A DNA stretch of 28,907 nt from JBAVQS01 sp049694275. Lineage in GTDB: Bacteria; Chloroflexota; Anaerolineae; UBA4142; SHND01. The stretch lies in NCBI GenBank assembly GCA_049694275.1, contig JBAVQS010000245.1, positions 1-28,907 of the forward strand, read 5' to 3'. Within the stretch, counting starts at the first letter, position 1. Each line of letters opens with the position of its first letter. Below the pieces are notes generated by a model. That model searched no databases. It saw nothing but the letters and a program-made list of their open reading frames with translations, and was not told where the DNA came from. The position numbers were made by a program, and so were the translations under genes. Shown one piece after another: positions 17,001 to 23,183 of this stretch.

Positions 17001-17299
17001 CCTGTGAGATGCTCGCGTCGATTGCGTATCTGCGTCCGGCGCTGGACATTCCCTATTGTCATCACGAGCGCTGGGATGGCACAGGGTACCCGCGAGGGCT
17101 CAAGGGCGAAGAGATTCCGCTGGGCGCGCGTATCTTTGCCGTCGTCGATGTATGGGATGCGCTCCGCGCCAGCCGGACGTATCGACAGGCCTGGTCTGAA
17201 GATCAAGCGCGCGACTATGTTCGCGAGCAGCGCGGCGTTCAATTTGATCCGGCCGTCGTCGATATCTTTTTAAAGCTGATGGCGCCTGCTGGGGGCTAA
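14030..17299 (+). CDS. CHASE4-PAS-GAF sensor with HD-GYP output, altered HD motif
   Basis: A 1089-residue paralogue of the preceding gene product. It has TM1 (about 8-30), CHASE4 with DWSNWDDAYAF, TM2 (about 271-295), PAS (about 312), PAS (436), GAF (562), GAF (733) and HD-GYP (about 898-1085). A HAMP domain is not evident between TM2 and the first PAS. The HD motif reads HDIGMM (H958, D959), where the family normally has Lys after HDIG. The GYP signature HHERWDGTGYP (1011-1021) is intact. Metal ligands appear conserved, but loss of the Lys may weaken or change catalysis. The start has GGAG 5 bases upstream. Close spacing to the first sensor and a shared N-terminal layout suggest duplication and divergence. 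Confidence 0.92.
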   Translation: MTPRQRSLMAVAMTVIALVIIVYYTTSTILLSGFAYLEDQLLRQDVARAQDAITADLSGMDNSVGDWSNWDDAYAFAEDGNPDFIRTNLTDDALVQLRINLISFVNAQGKPIYTKAFQQEIKQEVDAPAGWLDLLTPGSPLLRNQASGALTGIVLLPQGPVLVAAHPILTSAATGPSHGTIIFGRFLDKAELARLATTTHLSLQAYPVEAANLPADFVTARPALADKGAIEVTPLNDKTVAGYSILQDIYDKPTVFLRVDEPRVIYTEGQRSTTSLLLSLVVLGVVLGTSAEVLLDRLTRSQSARQESEERYRILAETAQDLIFIVDRHGIVLYVNSFGARLFGRKPEEVMGKPALQVLGTYMGEGAARLRQIFETRAMAHWEELVQLPGGECWLDTSLVPIRDSTGAVTAGLGIARDVTNRKLTEDALRESEERFRLVVESAREAIISGDGEGKIAAWNPAAEMMYGYRKEEVIGKKLSMLIPPAFRGVIDEYIRTPSWSREVIMDGATFEIRGLRSDNSEFLTEFSITTRDAMKGRFFTAIVRDVTQRKRTEAAEREERTLAEALRDTAAALSATLNPDEVLDRILDNVGRVQPHDTAAVMLIEDGMGRFVRWRDPGERGFGEWVSQVEHPVSEMAGLSKMLSAPAPLVLADTMNYQGWTDQSNMPWIRSMLSVPIRIKGQVIGVLNLYSARPGFFTAEHARRLQTFADQAGQAIGNARALEETERNAQQLSLLYDVGLALNSVHDPQAQLQFLVEMAMKSVHADRAAFFKRVSDATFRLETGAGYADEVIKNLRDRVFEAGQASGLVGLVAGTRAPLYVADVTADGRWISIDEAVRSVVYVPVEHDHHLMGILSVSSTTPNAFHGGYERLLQLFANEAAIALENAELSRSLQASSVHLVDAYDATIQGWSRALELRERETEGHALRVSEMTVRLAQAMGVEEESLVQIRRGALLHDIGMMGIPDQILYKPGPLTDQETQALRQHPVYACEMLASIAYLRPALDIPYCHHERWDGTGYPRGLKGEEIPLGARIFAVVDVWDALRASRTYRQAWSEDQARDYVREQRGVQFDPAVVDIFLKLMAPAGG

Positions 17300-17312
17300 C
17301 CCCAAGAACTGC

Positions 17313-17354
17313 ACAAGAAAAAAAGAGAGAGCATGTGCTCTCTCTTTTTTCTTG
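17313..17354. terminator. Bidirectional terminator
   Basis: A long hairpin with core GAGAGAGCA/TGCTCTCTC, flanked by seven A on the left and six T on the right, so it has a T run on both strands. It lies between the convergent second HD-GYP gene (stop 17299) and the Roadblock gene (stop 17377). Confidence 0.92.
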
Positions 17355-17376
17355 CGCAGCTCGGGTGCCCGACGCG

Positions 17377-17754
17377 CTAGACCATCGCGGCGATATCCTG
17401 AGCCGCGCGTTTGAGATCCAAAAAGACCAGACCGAGTTTGGCGTCTTTGCGGGCGAGCGCGGTCAAGACCGCATCATTGCCTGCTGACATGAGTAGCACG
17501 TAGCCGCCGCCGCCATGAATATAAACCTGGTCAAGCGATCCACGCGAAAGCTCACCCGCGATGCGCTCGCCAAGAGAAAGCATGGCGGCAGACATTGCCG
17601 AGACACGATCCTCTTCGACAGTCGCCGGCAGGTCCGAGGCGATGGTCAGGCCGTCGACGCTCACGATCGCGGAGGCTTCAATATCCGGGCTGCTGGCGCG
17701 CAATCCTCTCAGGCGCTCAGCCATCCGCTGCGTGCGCGATCTTACATCGGCCAT
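17377..17754 (-). CDS. Roadblock/LC7 domain protein
   Basis: A 125-residue protein made of a single Roadblock/LC7 domain, the fold of MglB-type regulators of small Ras-like GTPases. The N-terminal helix, the run ASAIVSVDGLTIAS followed by a helix with SAMSAAMLSLGERI, and the strand YVLLMSAG fit the family. GGAGG lies 6 bases before the ATG. No MglA-like GTPase gene is adjacent, so its partner must be elsewhere if it works by the usual mechanism. It is transcribed alone, from the promoter at 17799-17828 to the terminator at 17313-17354. Confidence 0.85.
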   Translation of the reverse strand: MADVRSRTQRMAERLRGLRASSPDIEASAIVSVDGLTIASDLPATVEEDRVSAMSAAMLSLGERIAGELSRGSLDQVYIHGGGGYVLLMSAGNDAVLTALARKDAKLGLVFLDLKRAAQDIAAMV

Positions 17755-17798
17755 TTTAGTCCTCCTTGTTCCGAATAGTTCATGGCTAGTGCATCGTT

Positions 17799-17828
17799 AT
17801 TATACCAACATTTATGCCAGTAAATCAA
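17799..17828 (-). promoter_or_regulatory. Promoter of the Roadblock gene
   Basis: On the minus strand TTGATT (17823-17828; 4 of 6) and TATAAT (17799-17804; perfect) are separated by 18 bases, about 45 bases before the start codon. Confidence 0.7.
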
Positions 17829-17861
17829 ACCGACTTTTGGGCCAATCTGGCCCTCTGTCTG

Positions 17862-17899
17862 AAAAAAAAAGGGGCCATCCGTTATGACGGGTGGCCCCC
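17862..17899 (-). terminator. Terminator of the cytochrome operon
   Basis: On the minus strand a stem formed by GGGGCCACCCGT and ACGGATGGCCCC is followed by nine T (17862-17870). It starts 10 bases after the stop codon of the NapC-type cytochrome gene. Confidence 0.92.
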
Positions 17900-17908
17900 T
17901 TGTCGGCG

Positions 17909-19831
17909 CTATCTCGGTTTGTGACAGGCGGTGCAGGTGTCATCTGTCCGTCCGGCATGGTCGGCCGGCGCGGTCGGCGCACCCCCGACGCCGGTTTGAT
18001 GACAGGCCAGACAGACAGTGCGTCCGGCATGGTCAGCCGGTTGGTTTGGCGGGCCGCCCGCGCTCGCCGTGGGGGTGGCGCCCGCCACGGGCGTCGATTG
18101 GGTGGCCGGACCGCTCTTGTGGCAGTTGAGACACCCCGTGTTCGGGAACTGGTAATCCTTGTGGAACTGGGGTACTTGCGGTACGCTGGCCATCCCGCTC
18201 CCATGGCAGCCCAGGCACTCGTTCCGCCCGGCCAGATCGTGCGGGATGCTGGGCGGGCCGGTGACCACCGGCGCCGGTTGCGCGGGTGAGATACTCGGTG
18301 GGTGGCAGGCGGTACAGGTCGTGTTGGCGCGCCCCTGATGATCCGCCGGATACGGCAACACCTTGCTATCGGGCCCGTGGCAGATCTGGCAGTCCGGGTT
18401 GCCATTGATCGGATGCGGGATCTTGACCGGGGTCGCTCCCGGTTGGCTCTTGGGACCCGCTGGCTGGTTGAGGAGCTTGGCCAGGGCGGGCGCGTTCAGC
18501 CCCACATACTTCCAGTTTGACCCGTGGCACGCGCTATTCGAGCAGAAAGAGGAGTTGTCCTTGCCGCCCGCGTTACGCGTATCATGGCACTGCTGGCAGG
18601 ATGCATCAAATGTATTTCGGTGCTCGGCCAGCCAGGTGGTCGTTTGGTGCGAGGCCGGTTCTTGGTTCGGGGCCAGAGAGATCGCCGGCGCCGGACCGTC
18701 CGGCGTGGTGACTTCCGGCAGGCTGTGGCACACGTTGCATTCGAGCCGGATGGCTTTGCTGCCATCCGCGGTAAAGTGCTTGCCATCATGGCAACGGAAG
18801 CAGCCGGGCCAGTCCTTGTGTCCCAGGTTGTTCGGGTGGATCGTCCAATCCAACCCCTGGTCGGGATAATGAAGCGTGGGGTACAGATCCTGGAGGGCTT
18901 TGACGGCGTTCTGGACCGCCGATTTATTTTGTGCGTAATACGCGGCTTGCGAGTCCTGGTAATATTTTTCCAGGGCGCCGATGGCCTGGGTCGCTTCCTG
19001 CGGCGTCTTGTAGAGCGGCGTCAGCAGCTCGATTCCCTTTTGTTTGATGAATGGGATGTTCGGATCGATCTGCTTGTTCTGCATCGCGCTATCCAGCGCG
19101 TCCGTGGGTGAGAGAAAGTTGTGGGAGGTCCGGTTATGGCAGTCAATGCAGTCCATCTGGCGCTTGGGCAGTTTGGCAATCTCTTCCGGGGTTAGCGGTG
19201 TAGAGAGGTCTTTATAGACAGTCTTGGAGCCATCCTTGTTGGTGACTTCGATATACGGGATTTGTTGCTGCTGATTGTCGGCATAGTAAAAGACGATGGG
19301 GTTCTCGATATGCCAGTGGATGCCAAGTCCCAGCCCCTGGCGCGAGGTGCCGCCGCCAACGTGCATGACCAGGGTGGTGGTCGTGGGTGTGTTCTTTTCG
19401 TCGGTCGCATAGTGCGTCACGTTGACGATCTTGTCATTCGAGAACTTTTCGGGCCAGTGGCATTTCTCGCACGATTCGGTCGCCGGCTGCAAGTTATTGA
19501 CATAGATCGGGTACTTGTAATTGCCGGTGAGATACGATACGACAAACTGCGCGTCCACGGCCTTGCGCGTGAACTCGACCCCGAACGAGGTGCGCCCGAT
19601 GTGGCATTCGACGCAATTGACGCGGGCGTGCGACGAGTTCAGATATGACTCATAGTGCGGGGGCATCGTGTGACAGGTCGTCCCACAAAAAACGGGCGAG
19701 CTGGCATAATCCCACGCCCAAAAGCCTGCGCCCATCGCCAGGGCGATGATAACGACCCCGACGAGGCCAAAGGCATAAGCGCGCGGCGGAATCGCCCGCA
19801 AGCGTGCCCATAGTCTTTTAAATCGGCCCAT
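17909..19831 (-). CDS. NapC/NirT-type multihaem cytochrome c, up to 14 haems
   Basis: A 640-residue membrane-anchored cytochrome. One N-terminal transmembrane helix (about 18-41) leads directly into CGTTCHTM, the position and context of the first haem site of NapC/NirT/NrfH quinol dehydrogenases, then CVECH. There are 12 canonical CxxCH motifs plus two atypical ones, CGTTCH (three residues between the Cys) and CSNSACH (four between). The C-terminal half is a string of small CxxCH pairs separated by Pro/Thr/Ala linkers. The last 43 residues are a two-haem module shared with the neighbouring cytochrome b protein. The start at 19831 has AGGAGG at close spacing, directly next to a 12-bp hairpin. 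A likely role is taking electrons from quinol and passing them to periplasmic carriers; this is inferred from family and neighbours. It is the last gene of the three-gene unit. Confidence 0.88.
   Translation of the reverse strand: MGRFKRLWARLRAIPPRAYAFGLVGVVIIALAMGAGFWAWDYASSPVFCGTTCHTMPPHYESYLNSSHARVNCVECHIGRTSFGVEFTRKAVDAQFVVSYLTGNYKYPIYVNNLQPATESCEKCHWPEKFSNDKIVNVTHYATDEKNTPTTTTLVMHVGGGTSRQGLGLGIHWHIENPIVFYYADNQQQQIPYIEVTNKDGSKTVYKDLSTPLTPEEIAKLPKRQMDCIDCHNRTSHNFLSPTDALDSAMQNKQIDPNIPFIKQKGIELLTPLYKTPQEATQAIGALEKYYQDSQAAYYAQNKSAVQNAVKALQDLYPTLHYPDQGLDWTIHPNNLGHKDWPGCFRCHDGKHFTADGSKAIRLECNVCHSLPEVTTPDGPAPAISLAPNQEPASHQTTTWLAEHRNTFDASCQQCHDTRNAGGKDNSSFCSNSACHGSNWKYVGLNAPALAKLLNQPAGPKSQPGATPVKIPHPINGNPDCQICHGPDSKVLPYPADHQGRANTTCTACHPPSISPAQPAPVVTGPPSIPHDLAGRNECLGCHGSGMASVPQVPQFHKDYQFPNTGCLNCHKSGPATQSTPVAGATPTASAGGPPNQPADHAGRTVCLACHQTGVGGAPTAPADHAGRTDDTCTACHKPR
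17912..18040 (-). repeat. Two-haem module, copy 4
   Basis: Codes for the last 43 residues of the NapC-type protein: PADHAGRT, CLACHQTGVGG, PADHAGRTD and CTACHKP in order. It is nearly identical in layout to copies at 19900-20028, 20122-20247 and 20404-20529 in the adjacent gene. Confidence 0.88.
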
Positions 19832-19844
19832 GCATTCTCCTCCT

Positions 19845-19873
19845 AAGCGCAAGGATCGTGAATCCTTGCGCTT
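19845..19873 (-). other. Intercistronic hairpin beside the ribosome site
   Basis: A perfect 12-bp stem (AAGCGCAAGGAT with ATCCTTGCGCTT) and 5-base loop in the 65-base gap between the cytochrome b and NapC-type genes. On the mRNA it ends immediately before the AGGAGG ribosome site (19839-19844). There is no T run, so it is more likely an mRNA stability, processing or translation-tuning element than a terminator. Confidence 0.75.
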
Positions 19874-19896
19874 GCTCACTTTGTGATCCAGTATGT

Positions 19897-21444
19897 CTAT
19901 TGCGGTTTATGGCAAGCCTGGCACGTGGCGTCGGTGCGGCCCGCATGATCAGCGGGAATCGCTTTGGCGCCCCCTACACCTGTTTGATGACAGGCGAGAC
20001 AAATGGTGCGGCCGGCGTGATCGGCTGGTATGGCCGCCGGTCCGCCGGTGTTACCGTTACCGGCGGTTGTCGGGGTTGCACCGGCGGCGGGCGCATTGCC
20101 CGCGGGCGTGCCCGCGTTGGCTGGCTGGTGGCATGCGGCGCAGGTCGCGTCGGTGCGGCCGGCGTGATCGGCGGGAACCGTTTTGGCGCCGCTCACCCCT
20201 GTCTGGTGGCAGGCGAGACAGACCGTGCGACCGGTATGGTCCACCGGCTGGGCGGAAGGACCAGTCACAGTACCGCCACTCGGGGTTGTCGGCGTCGCGG
20301 CGGCCGTTGTCGACGTGGCGGCGACCGTCGCCGCGGCCGTTGCGGCGGTGGTTGGCGTTGCGTTTCCGGTGGTGGGCGTAGTTGCCGGGGCCGCTGCGCC
20401 GGCCGGTTTGTGGCAGTCCTTGCAGTTGACGTCGGTGCGACCCGCATGATCGGCGGGGCTCCTGGGCGCGCCCCCGATGCCGCTGTCATGACAGGCCTGG
20501 CAGACAGTGCGACCCGCGTGATCGGCGGGCAGCGCCGGGATGCCGCTGGAGGTCTGACCGCCCGTCGGGGCGCCCGCGCGCTGCGGCGTCGGGGTTTTGG
20601 TCTGCGGCGCATAGATAGTAACCACTGCGCCGGCTTGTCGGCGAATCGTCGTCACCGCGGTTGTCTCGGCCGTCACGAAAAAGAACACGGCAAAGAGCAG
20701 CGCGAGCGAAACAACTGCGGCAATCGGAAAATAGATGCGCTGGCGGCGGCGGATTTTCGCCGGGTCGGTGGTTCGACCGGGCTCGCCCTTGTCGATGAGC
20801 GCGAGCGCGAGTGGGTGCTCTTCTTCCATCTGGTGCGCCGTGAGCTTGCCGGTGAACATCGCCTTGTTAAACTCGCGGATGTGCACATTATAAAAGTGCC
20901 AGATCAGAACCGAGAGCACTGCGAGAATCGCCTCGGCGCCGTGCGCGGCCTTGGCAGCCGGAATGATCTCACCCGGCAGTACCCGCGAGGTGATGATCGG
21001 GTTCCAGAGCACAAACCCGCTCAGGGCCATGACGAGGGTGCCCCAGATGAGGGCCCAGTATTCAAATTTCTCGCCGAACGAGAAATGATCGAACTGAGGC
21101 GCTTCCTTGCGCATCCCCAGGTTGTACATGACCGAATTGACCGCGTCGAAAACGTCCTGGAGCTGTGGAAACATGGTCCAGCGGATGCGCTGAACATAGA
21201 CCTTGTACAGCAGAGCGACAAAGTGATAGACCGCGCCGAGGAGGAGCACGATGGCCGCCGTGTGGTGAATCACGCGCGTGAACTCGATGCCTCCCATCCC
21301 CGCGATCATGGCTTCGGCCCATCCATCCCCGGCGAATTTTTGCGGGAGCCCGGTGATTGCCAGCACCGTGAACGAGAGGACCATCACCCAATGCTCGACG
21401 CGCTGCGGGAGGCTAAAGCGCAAATACTCTTGTGTCTTTGACAT
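19897..21444 (-). CDS. Cytochrome b with C-terminal six-haem c-type domain
   Basis: A 515-residue fusion. The N-terminal half resembles the di-haem cytochrome b subunit of formate dehydrogenase and hydrogenase (FdnI/HydC type). It has helices near 17-35, 58-80, 128-150 and 168-188, with candidate haem b ligands H18, H60 or H61, H168 and H183. A fifth helix (about 237-258) leads to a tail that should lie outside the membrane and holds six CxxCH motifs in three copies of a 42-residue two-haem module, joined by Ala/Thr/Pro/Gly linkers. The start at 21444 has GGGAGAG upstream and follows the preceding stop by four bases. An in-frame extension to 21531 lies inside the upstream gene and is rejected. 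The layout recalls CbcL of Geobacter, which also joins b- and multihaem c-type domains, but this is a functional analogy only. Probable quinol:cytochrome c oxidoreductase. Confidence 0.88.
   Translation of the reverse strand: MSKTQEYLRFSLPQRVEHWVMVLSFTVLAITGLPQKFAGDGWAEAMIAGMGGIEFTRVIHHTAAIVLLLGAVYHFVALLYKVYVQRIRWTMFPQLQDVFDAVNSVMYNLGMRKEAPQFDHFSFGEKFEYWALIWGTLVMALSGFVLWNPIITSRVLPGEIIPAAKAAHGAEAILAVLSVLIWHFYNVHIREFNKAMFTGKLTAHQMEEEHPLALALIDKGEPGRTTDPAKIRRRQRIYFPIAAVVSLALLFAVFFFVTAETTAVTTIRRQAGAVVTIYAPQTKTPTPQRAGAPTGGQTSSGIPALPADHAGRTVCQACHDSGIGGAPRSPADHAGRTDVNCKDCHKPAGAAAPATTPTTGNATPTTAATAAATVAATSTTAAATPTTPSGGTVTGPSAQPVDHTGRTVCLACHQTGVSGAKTVPADHAGRTDATCAACHQPANAGTPAGNAPAAGATPTTAGNGNTGGPAAIPADHAGRTICLACHQTGVGGAKAIPADHAGRTDATCQACHKPQ
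19900..20028 (-). repeat. Two-haem module, copy 3
   Basis: Codes for the C-terminal 43 residues of the cytochrome b fusion: PADHAGRTI, CLACHQTGVGG, PADHAGRTD and CQACHKPQ. It is very close to the C terminus of the neighbouring NapC-type protein (17912-18040). Confidence 0.88.
20122..20247 (-). repeat. Two-haem module, copy 2
   Basis: Codes for PVDHTGRTV, CLACHQTGVSG, PADHAGRTD and CAACHQP in the cytochrome b fusion, flanked by low-complexity Ala/Thr/Gly/Pro linkers of about 52 and 31 residues. Confidence 0.88.
20404..20529 (-). repeat. Two-haem module, copy 1
   Basis: Codes for PADHAGRTV, CQACHDSGIGG, PADHAGRTD and CKDCHKP, the first and most divergent module after the fifth transmembrane helix of the cytochrome b fusion. 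Confidence 0.88.
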
Positions 21445-21448
21445 TTCT

Positions 21449-22570
21449 TTACTCTCCCGCCTTTTTGTGCGTCGAGCGTTGGCGCAAGCGCCGATAGATA
21501 TCGAGCGAGATGTAACCGAGCAGTCCGACAAGCGTGCCCGGGATCAGGACCCAGTAGAACAGGTTGATGTAATAGACGAGCGGGTACTTGTCCGCGCTCG
21601 GGATATAGTGGCTCATCCATGCGCCGGCGAACGAGGCCGTCGTCGCATCCGGATGACACTGCTGGCAGGTTTTGGTCAGGTTGTCTTTAAAGACGGTGGC
21701 GTTCGGGTCGTCGACTTTTTTGATATCGTGAATGCCGTGGCAGTCATAGCAGACCGGCTTGTTGGTCGGCGCATCAGGGGATTGCTTTTCAAACAGTTCG
21801 ACGGTGGTGCCGTGAAAATCCGCGACATAGGTGTTGAGGACGTTCGTCGAAATGTGATACTTGTCCATCAACTGCTTGTTGGTGTGGCACTTGGCGCACA
21901 TCTCGGGCGATTTCAAGCGGAAGGCATTTGCCTGCGGATCGGGGATGTTGTGCACACCGTGGCAGTCGATGCAGGTCGGGGTATCGGGATTGCCGTCGTT
22001 CAGGACGGCCGAGCCGTGGACGCTTTCGGCGTACTGCTTGAAGACTTCATTGTGACACTGGGCGCAGGTCTGCGGAATGCGTGCGCGGGGCTCGTTCGGC
22101 TTGCCGACTTCGTGGGCCGTATGACAGTCGGTGCAGACGGCGGCGTTGCGGTCTCCGTTGGCCAGGGCTTTGGCATGCACGCTGTCCTGCGCCTTTTGGT
22201 AATTATCCGCATGGCAGGACTTGCACAGTTGGTTCATCTGGAGGGTCACGTCGCGCCGATCGGCAAAATCGACCTGCGGATGGGGAAAACCCTTGATGTC
22301 CGTATGGCAATCGGTGCAGCTTTTGCCTGCGTGGACCGAGCTGGCAAAATGTTGCTGGTCTACGTACAACGAAAGAGGCTCGCCATTCTTGAGGTCCTTT
22401 TTTAGGTCCGGATTGGAATGGCAGGCCAGGCATTCGGCGTTGCCGGGCGTTGGCCCTTGTGCGTGAGCGGGCGCGACCTGGACGAGCGAGAACACGAATG
22501 CGGCGCTCAGGCTGATGACCAGCGTCAAGAGTAACAGGGCAGAGCGTCGCCAGACGGGTTTTTCCGTCAT
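21449..22570 (-). CDS. Nine-haem membrane-tethered cytochrome c
   Basis: A 373-residue exported cytochrome. The N-terminal signal sequence ends near AHA-Q (cleavage after about residue 37), and nine canonical CxxCH motifs run from residue 47 to about 320, most followed by GxH or xxH contexts typical of cytochrome c3 / doubled-CxxCH proteins. A single C-terminal helix (about 338-360) followed by the basic tail RRLRQRSTHKK should anchor it in the cytoplasmic membrane with the haems outside. GGAGGAAA lies upstream of the ATG at 22570. It is first in the three-gene unit, four bases before the cytochrome b fusion, so the two products probably form one complex. No residues identify a terminal reductase activity, so an electron-relay role is the best guess. 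Confidence 0.9.
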   Translation of the reverse strand: MTEKPVWRRSALLLLTLVISLSAAFVFSLVQVAPAHAQGPTPGNAECLACHSNPDLKKDLKNGEPLSLYVDQQHFASSVHAGKSCTDCHTDIKGFPHPQVDFADRRDVTLQMNQLCKSCHADNYQKAQDSVHAKALANGDRNAAVCTDCHTAHEVGKPNEPRARIPQTCAQCHNEVFKQYAESVHGSAVLNDGNPDTPTCIDCHGVHNIPDPQANAFRLKSPEMCAKCHTNKQLMDKYHISTNVLNTYVADFHGTTVELFEKQSPDAPTNKPVCYDCHGIHDIKKVDDPNATVFKDNLTKTCQQCHPDATTASFAGAWMSHYIPSADKYPLVYYINLFYWVLIPGTLVGLLGYISLDIYRRLRQRSTHKKAGE

Positions 22571-22680
22571 AGGCGTAGGTTTCCTCCGTATTCCCCGCCG
22601 GCGGCGTCACCGGCCAGAGAAACAGAAATTCGCGCCTCGTCATGAGCGCAAGCACGGAAACCATTACGAGATTCCCGGGG

Positions 22681-22804
22681 TTCGACCGGATTTTACGTAT
22701 TCGTGGTCAAAATTGGATTACGGGATGGTCAAAATCCGGTTGAAATAATCTAGATTTGCCAACTGGGACGAAAATAGCACACCGCCGTAACCTGATTTTG
22801 ACCG
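22681..22804. promoter_or_regulatory. Repeated TGGTCAAAAT boxes between divergent cytochrome genes
   Basis: TGGTCAAAAT occurs at 22704-22713 and 22726-22735, 22 bases apart (about two helical turns). GGTCAAAAT occurs again inverted at 22795-22803. The second box extends to a 14-base arm (22731-22744) that is complementary, with one mismatch, to 22681-22694. These look like operator sites for a regulator acting on one or both cytochrome transcripts. I see no canonical promoter that can be assigned with confidence. A 10-base palindrome AATCTAGATT (22747-22756) lies between the boxes. Confidence 0.5.
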
Positions 22805-22862
22805 TTTTTTCTTAAACTCTCAACACAAGGGTGTTCCTTGATCATCGGCGTCAGCGGTCAAT

Positions 22863-23143
22863 ACGGCCTTGCCGTGACCCGACGGCCGGCTCGATCCTGC
22901 CAGAGAAGGCGGGCGAGTGGATTGGGGCGATACCCTGCCTCGTGCGTCTAATGAATGGATGCACCCGACTTGTGCGCGAGCCGACGGTCAAGCCCGTTGC
23001 GCGTACGAGTCCCCGTAACGTAAGGCGGAATGGGTTGTGGGCGCGCACGCGTGACCATAACCCGGCGTGGTTTGCCACGGCGCGCTGCTGCGCTGTAGAA
23101 AATCCAGAGCCGCAAGAGGAGGTGATGGGATTACATCTGCGGC
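22863..23143 (+). ncRNA. Candidate structured leader RNA upstream of the lipoprotein cytochrome
   Basis: About 280 bases without a convincing gene but full of consecutive stems. These are 22871-22886 (5 bp, with a competing partner at 22863-22867), 22890-22917 (10 bp with a 2-base bulge), 22942-22964 (7 bp), 22967-23011 (12 bp with two G-U pairs), 23032-23063 (9 bp outer stem), 23066-23079 (5 bp) and 23109-23143 (6 bp). The last loop contains AGGAGGTGAT (23117-23126), a 10-base complement of the 16S rRNA 3' end. It does not match a riboswitch, RNase P, tmRNA or SRP signature I recognise. It probably forms the 5' leader of the gene at 23184, but could be an independent RNA. Confidence 0.4.
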
Positions 23144-23183
23144 CTTGACCCAAACTCTTACATCCTCACGGAGGTAAACCACA

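Noticed and set aside
19858..21441. Open frame on the plus strand opposite the cytochrome b fusion
   Set aside because: It mirrors the repeated haem module and Ala/Thr linkers, giving Gly/Arg/Cys-rich low complexity; no independent evidence for a gene.
22835..22850. FNR/CRP-type site suggested by TTGATCATCGG
   Set aside because: The two halves lack the four-base spacer and second half site of TTGAT-N4-ATCAA, so it does not meet the consensus.
22967..23040. Group II intron fragment suggested by GAGCCG and GTACGAGTC
   Set aside because: The bases pair in a different register from domain V; the catalytic triad, bulge and GAAA tetraloop are missing, and there is no reverse transcriptase gene.
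22831..23148. Possible small gene in the divergent cytochrome gap
   Set aside because: The translation is Arg/Pro-rich without a family resemblance, and the DNA is better explained by strong RNA secondary structure.
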